This document shows positions 10,068 through 20,057 of a stretch of DNA of 55,694 nucleotides, piece by piece. Made by a program: the position numbers and the translations under genes. The stretch comes from Actinomycetota bacterium (GTDB lineage Bacteria; Actinomycetota; Actinomycetes; Nanopelagicales; Nanopelagicaceae), in NCBI GenBank assembly GCA_026392945.1, contig JAPLBB010000029.1, positions 1 through 55,694 on the forward strand. The letters are read 5' to 3'. Below the pieces are notes generated by a model. The model was given only the letters and a program-made list of their open reading frames with translations. It was not told where the DNA came from and made no database searches. The first letter of the stretch is position 1; each line of letters starts with the position of its first letter.

Positions 10068-10090
10068 TTAATTTGTAAGGGAGTTTATTT

Positions 10091-11005
10091 GTGGCTAGGG
10101 GCGGCGGTAATCGTTCGCGACTGCTTCTAGTCCTCTTACTTGTTTCATCTTTATTTTTAATTACCTTAGATCTTCGCGGGGTTAATTTAGCCGGCAGTAT
10201 TAGATCTGGTGTTGCTACCGCATTTTCACCACTAGAAAGTATTGCTTCAAAGATTTTTTCACCGATTGGCAACTTCACCTCTGATCTAAAGAACTTTAAC
10301 CAATCTAAAAAGAAGATTGAGCAGCTTACAAAAGAGGTTGACCTTCTTAAATCTACCCAAATTTTAGATGAAGATACGGTTGGACAACTTAGCCAATTAA
10401 GGAATGTATTAGATCTAGCCGGCAGAGGTGGTTATAAAGTTGTAGCAGCTAAGGTAATTAATAGAGGCTCATCTGCCACATTCAAGCAAACCATAACTAT
10501 TGATGCCGGAAAAAACTCTGGTGTAGGTATCAACATGACTGTTATCTCCGATAGTGGGTTAGTTGGAGTCGTGAAGTCAGTTACTAGTAACAGCGCAATT
10601 GTTTTGTTAATGAGTGATCCAACTTTTAAGATCGGTGTTCGAATTGCTGGTACACAAAGTATTGGCGTTGTATCCGGCCAAGGCGGAAGTACCTATTTAC
10701 TGCAATTATTAGATGCGACTGGTGAAATTAAAAAAGGTGATGTTTTAGTTGCCAGAGGAAGCCAAGATGGAAAACCATTTGTGCCAGGAGTTCCAGTTGG
10801 TACTGTTACAACAGTTCAAAGTAACGCCTCCTCTATAACTCAAAATGCCGATGTAGTTGGAATAAGTAATTTGGAGCGAATTGGCGTAGTTGCAGTTGTT
10901 ACCTCACCGCCTAAAAATGATCCAAGAGACTCATTAATTCCAAGGCCAAGACCTACTGAAACTATTTTCGTAACCCCAACACCAACTCCATCACCAACTA
11001 AGTAG
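10091..11005 (+). CDS. mreC: Rod shape-determining protein MreC
   Basis: This membrane-anchored periplasmic scaffold links MreB to PBP2. It has one transmembrane helix at about residues 11-29, a coiled-coil stretch at about 65-95 (NQSKKKIEQLTKEVDLLK), then the two beta-barrel MreC domains, and ends in a Pro/Thr-rich tail. The start is GTG with ribosome binding site AAGGGAG. Length is 304 residues. mreD follows after five bases. Confidence 0.93.
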   Translation: MARGGGNRSRLLLVLLLVSSLFLITLDLRGVNLAGSIRSGVATAFSPLESIASKIFSPIGNFTSDLKNFNQSKKKIEQLTKEVDLLKSTQILDEDTVGQLSQLRNVLDLAGRGGYKVVAAKVINRGSSATFKQTITIDAGKNSGVGINMTVISDSGLVGVVKSVTSNSAIVLLMSDPTFKIGVRIAGTQSIGVVSGQGGSTYLLQLLDATGEIKKGDVLVARGSQDGKPFVPGVPVGTVTTVQSNASSITQNADVVGISNLERIGVVAVVTSPPKNDPRDSLIPRPRPTETIFVTPTPTPSPTK

Positions 11006-11010
11006 TAGCT

Positions 11011-11532
11011 ATGAGCGGACTGCGAGTTTTCTACACCTCAATTTTTCTATTCTTACTATTCATGATCCAAGAGGTTGTTATCGCTCGGGTAAATTTTCCA
11101 TTTAACGGCTTTTCACTTTATTTAGCGGTGCTAATGATTGTGTTAGCGCTGGAAGACCGGACTGGATCCTTAGTCTTCGGATTTATCGGTGGATTGATAA
11201 TGGACTTATCAACCTCTATAGATACTCCATTTGGCCAATGGGCATTGGTTCTGACAATTATCGGCTACTTGTTCTCGGTTAACCGAGAAACGGTTGGAGA
11301 CTTTACGGAAAGTCCATTTACTTTTGTTCTCTTTGTAAGTGCAGCTGTCTCACTATCATTAGTAACCTTCCTAATTATTGGCGTAATGCTTGGTCAGAAT
11401 AACGGTGGTTTACTCCACAACACCGGATTGATATTCATTAATTCGCTATGGACCTTCTTGATTACTCCAATCTTTTTGCCGCTTATTATTCGAATTAGAA
11501 AGTTAATGCTTGATAATCGGGAACGAGTATGA
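11011..11532 (+). CDS. mreD: Rod shape-determining protein MreD
   Basis: A 173-residue integral membrane protein with about five hydrophobic helices and no extended soluble domain, as expected for MreD, which works with MreC and the PBP2-RodA synthase. Identification rests on helix pattern, size and its place between mreC and mrdA. The motif GFIGGLIMDLS is the recognisable MreD core. Its stop overlaps the mrdA start by four bases. Confidence 0.9.
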   Translation: MSGLRVFYTSIFLFLLFMIQEVVIARVNFPFNGFSLYLAVLMIVLALEDRTGSLVFGFIGGLIMDLSTSIDTPFGQWALVLTIIGYLFSVNRETVGDFTESPFTFVLFVSAAVSLSLVTFLIIGVMLGQNNGGLLHNTGLIFINSLWTFLITPIFLPLIIRIRKLMLDNRERV

Positions 11533-13649
11533 GTCTTCGCGCAAAAATTAACTTAATCATTTTTCAAACACTGGTCTTTTCACTTCTATTTGCGCTATTT
11601 GGCAGATTACTTTATTTACAAGTATTAGAAAATGGAAAGTATAAAGATGCTGCAATAAGTATTCAAAGTAGAGATATTGTTACACCAGCTGTAAGAGGTG
11701 CGATTACCGACATAAATGGAACACCAATGGTGGTTGATCTACCCGGCCTGGTTGTTTCAATTGACAGAAGTAAATTAGATAAATTGCCTGATAAGGGCTC
11801 ATCAGTTCTAGCAAAGACTGCAGCATTATTTAGTCTTGAGTATGCCGATATTTATCAGCGCACCAGGTTATGCGGTGAATTACCGAAAGATAACCGGGCT
11901 GGTTGTTGGAATGGAACTAGATATCAACCAATTCCATTAGTAGGAGATGCTTCACAGGACCTTGCTCTTAAAGTTATGGAAAATAGTGATCAGTATCCAG
12001 GCGTTGAGGTGCAATCAGTTCCGATTAGAAGTTACCCCTCACTAGAGGGTGAAAATACAGCGCATGTTTTAGGTTACGTCGGATCCGTAACTGATGAGGA
12101 TTTAAATAATCCAGATATAAATTACTATCGTAATGAGGTCGTTGGTAAAACTGGGCTTGAGGTTAAGTACAACGAGTACTTACGAGGTATTCCAGGAGTT
12201 CGCACAGTTTTGGTTAACCGCAAAGAGGTAGTTACTAAAGAATCAAAAAATATTAAGGCGGTTGCTGGTAATAACTTAATTACAAATATTGATTCAAAAT
12301 TACAGGCTGGTGTCGAGAAAGCACTTGAGGGTGCAATAAAGCGGGCTCGTGCATCTGGTTACAAAGGAGATTCTGGCGCCGCCGTAGTACTTGAAATTAA
12401 AACTGGGCGAGTACTCGCGATGGCTTCTTACCCAAGTTATGACCCAACAATTTGGCAAAAAGGTTTAACAGTTAAACAAGCCGAGGATTTATTTAGTGAA
12501 GCAAAAGGTGTTCCAGCTCTATCCCGTCCGCTACAAGGTTTATTTGCACCTGCATCTACCTTTAAGTCTGTGTCAGTTCTAGCCGCAGCTAATGCTGGTT
12601 ACTCTCTAGATGCTAAATACAACTGCCCAGCAACTGTTGAAATTGGAAATCGTACATTTAATAACTTTGACAGCGTAGCTGCCGGCCGGCTCTCCTTAGA
12701 TGTTGGTATTGCAATATCTTGTGACTCTCTCTGGTATCAGATTGCTTATGATGAATGGGTAAGAGATGGTGGGTTAAAGCCCAAATCAAATACTAATGAT
12801 TATTTCTTCGATGCTGCAAAAGCTTTCGGTGTTGGAAAAACAACTGGGATTGACCTACCAAGTGAGCTAAGCGGCAGACTTCCAAATAGGCAATGGAAGC
12901 AAAACTGGTATGACCAGAACAAGGATTTTTACTGCAATTATAAGCAACGTGCTAAAAAATCAGATTTAACTCCTTACTTAATTGAAATTGCTCGAGAAAA
13001 TTGCCTTGATGGAAATAAAGTAAGAGCCGGAGATGCGGTTAACTTTTCAATCGGACAAGGCGATACTTTGGTAACGCCACTTCGCTTAGCTGAAATTTAT
13101 GCAGCGATTGCAAACAATGGAACTTACTATCGACCTCAGGTTGCTCGGGCAATAGTTGATGTTGATGGCAAGGTAATTAAAGAGTTTAAGCCAGAGGTTT
13201 CAGATACCGTTAAGGCGGCGCAAAGTACTTGGGATTTCTTACATCGCGCGCTGCGGATGGTTGTGACCAGAGGAACGGGAGCCGGAGCATTCTCAGGCTT
13301 TCCAGTTGCAATAAGTGGTAAAACTGGAACTGCGCAAGTTTTTGGTAAGAATCCAAACGGAAGTGCCAAGGATGACACTTCATGGTTTGCATCTTATGGA
13401 CCAACTGAGAATCCACAGTACTCAGTTGTGATGATGGTAAGTCAGGGTGGATTTGGTGCCTCAGCCTCTGGTGTTGGCGTGAAAGATATTTATGCAACTC
13501 TTTTTGGTGTTACTGGAAATAAAATTGATCCAACAAAAGCAGTATTTCCAAATGGCGTTCCTACTACTATCGCTAAGGTAGATCTAAAGAAGGCTGCAAG
13601 TGAGGTTGATCTAACTGGAATCAAAGTGGGCGGGGTGAAGTTAAAGTGA
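11529..13649 (+). CDS. mrdA: Penicillin-binding protein 2, elongasome transpeptidase
   Basis: A class B penicillin-binding protein that crosslinks peptidoglycan during elongation. It has an N-terminal membrane anchor (about residues 8-30), then a pedestal domain (VRGAITDINGTPM is the PBP-dimer signature), then the transpeptidase domain. The catalytic motifs are Ser343 in STFK (343-346), SCD (in AISCDSLWYQ) and KTG near residue 597 (SGKTGTAQ). Length is 706 residues. It overlaps both neighbours by four bases (mreD and rodA), so PBP2 and its glycosyltransferase partner RodA are made in coupled fashion. Confidence 0.95.
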   Translation: MSLRAKINLIIFQTLVFSLLFALFGRLLYLQVLENGKYKDAAISIQSRDIVTPAVRGAITDINGTPMVVDLPGLVVSIDRSKLDKLPDKGSSVLAKTAALFSLEYADIYQRTRLCGELPKDNRAGCWNGTRYQPIPLVGDASQDLALKVMENSDQYPGVEVQSVPIRSYPSLEGENTAHVLGYVGSVTDEDLNNPDINYYRNEVVGKTGLEVKYNEYLRGIPGVRTVLVNRKEVVTKESKNIKAVAGNNLITNIDSKLQAGVEKALEGAIKRARASGYKGDSGAAVVLEIKTGRVLAMASYPSYDPTIWQKGLTVKQAEDLFSEAKGVPALSRPLQGLFAPASTFKSVSVLAAANAGYSLDAKYNCPATVEIGNRTFNNFDSVAAGRLSLDVGIAISCDSLWYQIAYDEWVRDGGLKPKSNTNDYFFDAAKAFGVGKTTGIDLPSELSGRLPNRQWKQNWYDQNKDFYCNYKQRAKKSDLTPYLIEIARENCLDGNKVRAGDAVNFSIGQGDTLVTPLRLAEIYAAIANNGTYYRPQVARAIVDVDGKVIKEFKPEVSDTVKAAQSTWDFLHRALRMVVTRGTGAGAFSGFPVAISGKTGTAQVFGKNPNGSAKDDTSWFASYGPTENPQYSVVMMVSQGGFGASASGVGVKDIYATLFGVTGNKIDPTKAVFPNGVPTTIAKVDLKKAASEVDLTGIKVGGVKLK

Positions 13650-14791
13650 GTCAGAGCATCAGATACCGCAGAGCTAGTCGCATCGACTTTAGAAACTTTG
13701 ATAACTTACTTAACTTCGCGGTGGTTGGATTGCTATTAATTGGCACCTTACTTGTCTATGCCGGAACCCGGGAGTGGTTTAGATCTTATGATTTAGATCC
13801 TGAGTATTACTTAAAACGTCATATTTTAAATATATTAATTGGATCACTCCTTGCCTATGGCACTACCTTGGTTGATTACCGATTACTTAGGGCATATACG
13901 CCAATAATCTGGCTTGCATCAGTAATTGGATTGGTAATTGTATTAATCCCTGGGTTTGGTTCAAAGATAAATGGCGCCCGGGCATGGATCTCACTTCCAG
14001 GTGGATTTCAATTACAACCAGCCGAATTAGCAAAGATTGCAATCATTATTGGCATTGCCATGATCATGGCTGATCGTGAGCATGCTAATCAAGATCCAAC
14101 CGACCTTGATGTCTTAAAAGCCCTAGCAATCGCAGCAGTTCCAGTTTTATTAATTGTTGCCCAGCCAGATCTTGGCACAGTACTTATTATTTCTGCAGCA
14201 ATTTTGGCGATGATAGGTGCATCTGGCGCGCCATCTAGGTGGGTAATTGGATTACTCATACTTGCAGTGATTGGTGTATTTGCTGCTGTTCAAACGGGCG
14301 CAGTTAGTCAGTATCAGATTGCCAGACTTCAATCATTTGTTGATCCAAGCGCTGATCCACAAGCAACTGGTTATCAGCTTCGCCAATCTAGAATCACAAT
14401 TGGTTCAGGTGGCATATTAGGTAAAGGGTTATTTAATGGGCCGCAGACTAATGGCCGATTTGTACCAGAGCAACAGACAGACTTTATTTTCACCGTAGCT
14501 GGTGAAGAGTTAGGTTTTATCGGCTGCTCGTTAATTTTGGGTCTCTATTTATTATTCTTTATCCGGGCCTTTGCGATCTGCCGGCGAAGTAGTGATTTAT
14601 TTGGCAGGCTAGTGTGCATTGGCGTAATCGCTTGGTTTAGCTTTCAAGCTTTTGAAAACATTGGTATGACAATGGGGTTAATGCCGATGACTGGTGTGCC
14701 ATTACCATTTTTGTCATATGGTGGATCATCTATGTTTGCTAATTTAATTGGCGTAGGACTACTTCAGAATGTTCACTCTCGGGGCCGATAA
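13646..14791 (+). CDS. rodA: RodA, SEDS-family peptidoglycan glycosyltransferase
   Basis: A polytopic membrane enzyme that polymerises lipid II in the elongasome with PBP2. About ten hydrophobic helices are visible in 381 residues. SEDS signatures include GARAWISLPGGFQLQPAELAK in the middle and the C-terminal PLPFLSYGGSS. The GTG start lies in the mrdA stop (GTGA overlap). Pairing with mrdA rather than ftsI favours RodA over FtsW. A 131-base spacer to the RNase E start follows and holds no gene. Confidence 0.95.
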   Translation: MSQSIRYRRASRIDFRNFDNLLNFAVVGLLLIGTLLVYAGTREWFRSYDLDPEYYLKRHILNILIGSLLAYGTTLVDYRLLRAYTPIIWLASVIGLVIVLIPGFGSKINGARAWISLPGGFQLQPAELAKIAIIIGIAMIMADREHANQDPTDLDVLKALAIAAVPVLLIVAQPDLGTVLIISAAILAMIGASGAPSRWVIGLLILAVIGVFAAVQTGAVSQYQIARLQSFVDPSADPQATGYQLRQSRITIGSGGILGKGLFNGPQTNGRFVPEQQTDFIFTVAGEELGFIGCSLILGLYLLFFIRAFAICRRSSDLFGRLVCIGVIAWFSFQAFENIGMTMGLMPMTGVPLPFLSYGGSSMFANLIGVGLLQNVHSRGR

Positions 14792-14922
14792 ACACGCTTA
14801 AATCAAGGCAAGTTGGTGGTTTAACCTCTATCTGCGATACTTAACCCACGCAATCAGCGCGAGGATAAAGATCCAACGCCGCGATTACGTCGATATTTTT
14901 AGCAAGTTAATTAACCAGATTA

Positions 14923-17027
14923 ATGAAAAAAAGTATTGAAAGAGATACTGCAAAACTGCAGTAATTAACAAAAAAGCAGTAGCGGGCGAAGAAAAGAAAA
15001 CTACAAAGAAGGCAGGATCAATTCCTGTTCCATTATTCCAAGCAGCCCCAACAACTAAGACAGTCAAAGCTGTTAAAGCGCCAAAGAGTGCACCCGCTGA
15101 GGCGAGTGCTGAAGTTAAAACCAGTGAGGGTGAGAGCGAAGAGTTTCGTCGCCGCCGTCGCCGCGGAGGTAGAGGCCGCCGTCGTAATGGCAAAGAGGAA
15201 TCAGATGGTGATGAAGATAATTCTGCAGTAACTCCTGATGAGAGTGAAGCCAGTGATGGCGCAACTCATAAGCGCCGCCGTCGCCGCCGAGCACGTGGTG
15301 AAGGTGTAACACCGGGTGAGACTATTGAAGAGGATGGCGTTTTAACGGTAGTTAAAGTTCGCGAGGCTCGAGTACGTGAGCCGCGTAGTGAGAGTAAGAG
15401 TTTTAATCGTCCATCTCGTAACCGCTTTGATCGAAATGATCGCGGCGATCGTAGAGAGCGCCGTGATTTCACCCGTAAACGTGGAACAGTAATTACTGAA
15501 TCAGAGTTTTTAGCACGCCGAGAAGCAGTTGAGCGAAGTATGTTAGTTCGCCAAATTGCAGATCGAACTCAGATTGCAATTATTGAAGATGAAGTAATGG
15601 TTGAACATTATGTAAATAGAAATAGCAATATTTCCTACGTTGGAAACGTCTATTTAGGTAAGGTTCAAAACGTTCTACCTTCTATGGAAGCTGCCTTCGT
15701 AGATATTGGTAAGGGTAGAAACGCAGTTTTATATGCTGGTGAAGTTAACTGGGATGCACATGGTTTATCTGATGCTGCCCCTCGCAAAATTGAACATGTA
15801 TTAAAGAGTGGTCAATCAGTATTGGTTCAAGTTACCAAGGATCCAATTGGTCAAAAGGGTGCCAGATTAACTAGCCAGATCTCACTTCCTGGTCGCTACC
15901 TTGTCTATGTTCCAGGTGGTGGCATGAGTGGAATTTCTAGAAGGTTGCCAGATAGTGAACGTAATCGTCTGAAATCAATTTTAAAGAATTTAATTCCAGA
16001 GCAAGCTGGCGTAATTATTCGCACCGCTGCTGAAGGTGCACCAGAGGCTGAGTTAGAACGTGATGTAACTCGTCTTAAAGCACAATGGGATGATATTGAA
16101 AAGAAAGCAAATGACTCAAGCACCTCTGCGCCAACACTGTTATACGGTGAGCCAGATCTAACTGTTCGAGTAATTCGCGATATCTTCAATGAGGATTTTA
16201 ACAAGATGTTAGTGCAAGGAAATCAAGCTTGGGATGATATTCAAAACTACATCGGACATATCGCACCAGAGCTAGCTAGCAAGATTGAAAAATGGACTGG
16301 TAGCCGGGATTTATTTGCCGAAAACCGAGTTGAAGAGCAGTTAGCAAAAGCTTTTGATCGCAAGGTTTATCTGCCATCTGGCGGATCATTAGTTATTGAT
16401 CGCACTGAAGCGATGATCGTAATCGATGTTAACACCGGTAAATTTATTGGTAAGGGTGGAAACCTTGAAGAGACTGTTACTAAGAACAACTTAGAAGCAG
16501 CCGAAGAGATTGCGCGCCAACTTCGCCTGCGAGATATGGGCGGAATTATCGTGATCGACTTTATCGATATGACCTTAGAGGCAAACCGTGAGTTAGTACT
16601 TCGCAGATTAGTTGAGTGTTTAGGTCGCGATCGCACTAAACATCAAGTTGCCGAAGTTACATCTCTTGGACTTGTGCAAATGACACGTAAGCGAGTTGGT
16701 CAGGGATTAATTGAAGCTTTCTCAACAACTTGTGAGAGTTGTGGCGGACGTGGAATTCATATCCATAGTGAGCCAGTAAATAAGGTTGCACTTGAAAAAG
16801 ATATGGAGCAGCGTTACTCAAAAACAAGTAAAGCAGCTAGCAATGATTTAGATGATGAAGATAATGATGATTCTGATAAAGATTCAGATGATGACTCAGA
16901 TATTGAAGAGACATCAAACTCATTAGATAAATCATCTGATGAAGTGGTAGAAGAAGCACCTGTTGCAACCACCGGCCGCCGGAAAGGGCGCCGAGCGGTG
17001 AGCACTGGGGTAATTTCAACCAATTAA
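14923..17027 (+). CDS. rne: Ribonuclease E/G, with an apparent -1 frameshift near the N-terminus
   Basis: This endoribonuclease of the RNase E/G family processes rRNA and mRNA. The conserved core begins near 15540 (S1 domain, GNVYLGKVQNVLPSMEAAFVD), followed by the DNase I-like catalytic block with the metal Asp residues in IVIDVNTGKF and IVIDFIDM, and the zinc link CESCGGRG. Upstream of 15540 the same frame stays open for 200 codons back to a stop at 14937. It encodes a typical actinobacterial Arg-rich and acidic N-terminal region but has no ATG, GTG or TTG. The only plausible start is ATG 14923 in the neighbouring frame (MKKSIERDTAK), which joins the main frame by a -1 step at the AAAA of 14952-14955; about 701 residues would result. 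A one-base sequence error is the simplest cause. A downstream start at 15540 would lose the S1-flanking extension. The C-terminus is a Asp/Ser-rich tail ending with a basic patch. Confidence 0.85.
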
Positions 17028-17037
17028 TCGCTCGCAT

Positions 17038-17066
17038 TTGACCCAGATCGGATCAATCTCTACCCT
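17038..17066 (+). promoter_or_regulatory. Sigma70-type promoter for rplU-rpmA
   Basis: TTGACC (17038-17043) and TACCCT (17061-17066) are separated by 17 bases. Transcription would start near 17073, leaving an untranslated leader of about 60 bases before the rplU GTG. A small AGATT/AATCT hairpin at about 17088-17100 lies in that leader. Confidence 0.6.
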
Positions 17067-17135
17067 TAACCACCTAGCCCGATCCAGATTAATAATCTTA
17101 AAGTGATCAAGGCTAATAACTAGAAGGAGCACACG

Positions 17136-17444
17136 GTGTACGCGATTGTTAAAGCAGGCGGACGTCAAGAGAAGGTTTCAGTTGGTGAAACTCTTGTTGT
17201 TGATCGTCTTGATGCTGCCGTTGGTGCATCAGTAACTTTTCCAGCTGTCCTATTAGTTGATGGCGCGAATGTAACTGCTGATCCAAAAGCACTTGCTTCC
17301 GTAAAGGTAACTGGTGAGGTACTGGCTGAACAAAAGGGTCCAAAGATTGCAATCCTTCGTTACAAGAACAAAACTGGATATCGTCGTCGTCAGGGATATC
17401 GTTCAAAATTAACAAGAGTTAAAATAACTGGAATTAACAAGTAA
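17136..17444 (+). CDS. rplU: 50S ribosomal protein L21
   Basis: This ribosomal protein binds 23S rRNA. The 102-residue product begins with the canonical YAIVKAGGRQEKVSVG and ends with the L21 signature KIAILRYKNKTGYRRRQGYR. The start is GTG with a strong GAAGGAG ribosome binding site. It forms a short operon with rpmA under its own promoter, following rne as in many bacteria. Confidence 0.97.
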   Translation: MYAIVKAGGRQEKVSVGETLVVDRLDAAVGASVTFPAVLLVDGANVTADPKALASVKVTGEVLAEQKGPKIAILRYKNKTGYRRRQGYRSKLTRVKITGINK

Positions 17445-17470
17445 CTACTAACTAAGGCAGGTGAAAGCAG

Positions 17471-17725
17471 ATGGCAAGTAAAAAGGGTGTCTCCTCCACA
17501 CGTAATGGTCGCGACTCAAATGCTCAATACCTTGGCATCAAGCGCTTTGCAGGTCAGGTAGTAAAGGGCGGAGAGATTTTGGTTCGCCAACGCGGTACCT
17601 ACTTCCACCCAGGAAAGAATGTTGGCATTGGAAAAGATGACACATTATTTGCATTAGAAGGTGGCAGTGTTGAATTCGGTCGCGCTCGCGGTCGTCGAGT
17701 AGTAAACATCGTTCCGGTTTCTTAA
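17471..17725 (+). CDS. rpmA: 50S ribosomal protein L27
   Basis: L27 sits near the peptidyl-transferase centre. The 84-residue sequence starts [16 protein letters not shown] and carries the family motif KRFAGQ and the GTYFHPG block. The N-terminus starts directly with the mature form; there is no cleavable Firmicute-type extension. An intrinsic terminator follows about 20 bases downstream, closing the rplU-rpmA unit. Confidence 0.97.
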   Translation: MASKKGVSSTRNGRDSNAQYLGIKRFAGQVVKGGEILVRQRGTYFHPGKNVGIGKDDTLFALEGGSVEFGRARGRRVVNIVPVS

Positions 17726-17746
17726 TCCCAGCGGAAATTTAATAAT

Positions 17747-17776
17747 GGGTCCGCTAACTGCGGGCCTATTTTTTTT
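17747..17776 (+). terminator. Rho-independent terminator after rpmA
   Basis: The stem GGTCCGC (17748-17754) / GCGGGCC (17760-17766) has one G-U pair and a five-base loop TAACT. It is followed by TA and then eight T residues (17769-17776). It separates rpmA from obgE. Confidence 0.88.
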
Positions 17777-17803
17777 GAATTAGGTAAGGCGAAAGGAGTT
17801 CTG

Positions 17804-19282
17804 ATGGCAACCTTTGTTGATCGTGTAACTCTGCATGCTGATGCTGGCAAAGGTGGAGATGGTTGCGTATCTGTACACCGGGAAAAATTTAAACCATTAG
17901 GCGGCCCAGATGGTGGTAATGGTGGCAGAGGTGGCGACATTGTTTTAGTGGTTGATCCAGATGCGACCACACTTTTAGATTTTCACCATTCACCACATCG
18001 TAAATCAACTGATGGCAAAAAAGGTGCTGGCGATTTCAATAATGGCGCAGAAGGCAAAGATTTAATTCTCTCTGTCCCAAATGGCACAGTAATTAAAGAT
18101 GTTAGTGGCAATGTAATTGCAGATTTAGTTGGTTTTGGTACCAGATTTATGGCGGCTCAAGGCGGTAAAGGTGGTCTTGGAAATGCTGGTCTTGCTAACT
18201 CAAAACGTCGCGCACCAGGGTTTGCACTTTTAGGTGAGCCAGGTGAGATCCGTACATTATTTTTAGAGTTAAAGAGCGTTGCAGATATTGGTTTAGTTGG
18301 ATATCCAAGTGCTGGTAAATCTTCATTAATTGCAGCTATGTCGGCAGCAAGACCAAAGATTGCTGATTATCCATTTACTACTTTGGTACCAAATCTTGGT
18401 GTTGTGCAAGCAGGAGAGACTCGATTTACCGCAGCTGATGTGCCAGGTTTGATTCCAGGTGCTAGTCAAGGAAAAGGTTTAGGACATGAATTTTTACGCC
18501 ATGTTGAAAGATGCGCAGCCTTAGTACATGTTTTAGATTGCGCAACTCTTGAAACTGATCGTGATCCAATAAAGGATTTTGATGTGATTGAAGAGGAATT
18601 AAAAGAGTATGGCGGCTTAGCTGATCGCCCAAGAATTATCGCGCTAAATAAGATTGATTTACCTGATGGAAAAGCTATGGCCGATATGGTGCAAAAAACT
18701 TTAGAGGCTCGTGGTTTTCCAGTGTTTCAAGTATCGGCTGCAAGTCGAGAAGGTATGCAGGAGTTAATTTATGGAATGGCTCAAATTATTCAAACTGTGC
18801 GCAAGGCACAAAAAGAGGAACAAGTTGCCAGAATTGTGCTGCGGCCAATGGCGGTAGATGACGCAGGATTTATTGTGATTGCAAATGAGGATGACACATT
18901 TAATGTAATTGGCGATAAGCCAGAGCGTTGGGTTAAGCAGACTGATTTTGCAAACGCAGAAGCAATTGGTTATTTAGCAGATCGACTTGCATCGTATGGC
19001 GTTGAAAAAGAGTTGTTTAAGAAGGGTGCTAAAGCAGGAGATGAAGTAAGAATTGGTGCAGGGGATGAAGCAGTTATTTTTGATTGGGAGCCAAGCATTG
19101 AAGCAGGTGCGGAACTACTTGCCGGAGGTCCTAGAGGAGAAGATCTTCGTCTTTCTACTCCTTGGCGAATGGATCTACTAGAAGATGACATTGATCAATT
19201 AAATGATGATGAGATTGAGATGCAATGGGAGTACAACGTAGCTAATCCAAGGACGCCACGAGTGGATGAAGATGTCCGTTAA
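17804..19282 (+). CDS. obgE: GTPase Obg (ribosome assembly)
   Basis: A 492-residue GTPase that acts in 50S maturation and stress response. The glycine-rich Obg fold fills residues 1-158 ([22 protein letters not shown]). The G domain has the P-loop GYPSAGKSS at about 166-174, the DxPG switch ([10 protein letters not shown]) and NKID. A C-terminal OCT domain covers about 350-425 and is followed by an acidic tail. The ATG follows ribosome binding site AAAGGAG. The order rplU-rpmA-obgE-proB is a widely conserved cluster. It overlaps the proB start by 17 bases. Confidence 0.96.
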   Translation: MATFVDRVTLHADAGKGGDGCVSVHREKFKPLGGPDGGNGGRGGDIVLVVDPDATTLLDFHHSPHRKSTDGKKGAGDFNNGAEGKDLILSVPNGTVIKDVSGNVIADLVGFGTRFMAAQGGKGGLGNAGLANSKRRAPGFALLGEPGEIRTLFLELKSVADIGLVGYPSAGKSSLIAAMSAARPKIADYPFTTLVPNLGVVQAGETRFTAADVPGLIPGASQGKGLGHEFLRHVERCAALVHVLDCATLETDRDPIKDFDVIEEELKEYGGLADRPRIIALNKIDLPDGKAMADMVQKTLEARGFPVFQVSAASREGMQELIYGMAQIIQTVRKAQKEEQVARIVLRPMAVDDAGFIVIANEDDTFNVIGDKPERWVKQTDFANAEAIGYLADRLASYGVEKELFKKGAKAGDEVRIGAGDEAVIFDWEPSIEAGAELLAGGPRGEDLRLSTPWRMDLLEDDIDQLNDDEIEMQWEYNVANPRTPRVDEDVR

Positions 19283-20057
19283 TTTAAGCGCAACAAAAAG
19301 AATTGTTATTAAGGTTGGTTCCTCCACGCTAACTGGTAAGGCAGGCGCTAATTTAGATCCGACTGCAATTGATCAATTAGTTGATGTAGTTGGTAAGTTA
19401 AAAACTGAAGGTAAAGAGGTCATTGTTGTCTCATCCGGTGCCATTGCTGCAGGTCTTGCACCTCTTGGATTAACCCAGCGACCATCTGATTTAACCTCAC
19501 AGCAAGCAGCAGCATCGGTTGGTCAAGGTTTGTTAATGGCTAGATACACCCAATCTTTTAATCGTTTTAAGATCACTACTTCACAAGTTCTAATTACTTT
19601 AGATGACATCACAAAGGCAGTTCATGTTGAAAACATCAAAGGAGTTCTGAACTCATTACTAAAACTAGGTGTAGTCCCAATCATTAATGAGAATGACACT
19701 GTTGGAACAGAGGAAATTAAATTTGGTGATAATGATGGCTTAGCAGCACTAGTTACAAAACTAGTTAGCGCAGATTTATTGGTTTTGATTACTGATATTG
19801 ATGGTCTATATGATGCAAATCCTGCCCAACCTGGAGCTAAACCAATAAACCTGGTCAGCGATATCTCAAAGATAAACTCATCAACTATTGGCGGCGCCGG
19901 CTCGGCCGGTGTTGGCAGTGGCGGAATGGTGACAAAAATAGAAGCTGCAAAGGTTGTTACCGAAGCCGGAATTGGAATGCTACTGACAAAATTAAGTGAT
20001 TTACCGGCGGCACTTACTGGTGAGAATGTTGGAACCTACTTCTTACCTAATTCTTAA
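19266..20057 (+). CDS. proB: Glutamate 5-kinase, short form without PUA domain
   Basis: This enzyme catalyses the first step of proline synthesis, phosphorylating glutamate. The amino-acid-kinase fold is complete: [12 protein letters not shown] at the N-terminus, [15 protein letters not shown] and the substrate loop [10 protein letters not shown], then [12 protein letters not shown]. The product ends after GTYF at 263 residues, so the C-terminal PUA domain of E. coli-type ProB (about 367 residues) is absent. ATG 19266 or ATG 19272 could be the start; both lie in the end of obgE. The 3' end overlaps the convergent hydrolase gene by 11 bases. Its partner proA lies beyond that gene. Confidence 0.94.
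   Translation: MKMSVNLSATKRIVIKVGSSTLTGKAGANLDPTAIDQLVDVVGKLKTEGKEVIVVSSGAIAAGLAPLGLTQRPSDLTSQQAAASVGQGLLMARYTQSFNRFKITTSQVLITLDDITKAVHVENIKGVLNSLLKLGVVPIINENDTVGTEEIKFGDNDGLAALVTKLVSADLLVLITDIDGLYDANPAQPGAKPINLVSDISKINSSTIGGAGSAGVGSGGMVTKIEAAKVVTEAGIGMLLTKLSDLPAALTGENVGTYFLPNS

Noticed and set aside
14792-14922. A small gene between rodA and rne
   Set aside because: All frames carry early stops and no ribosome binding site; taken as the rne leader.
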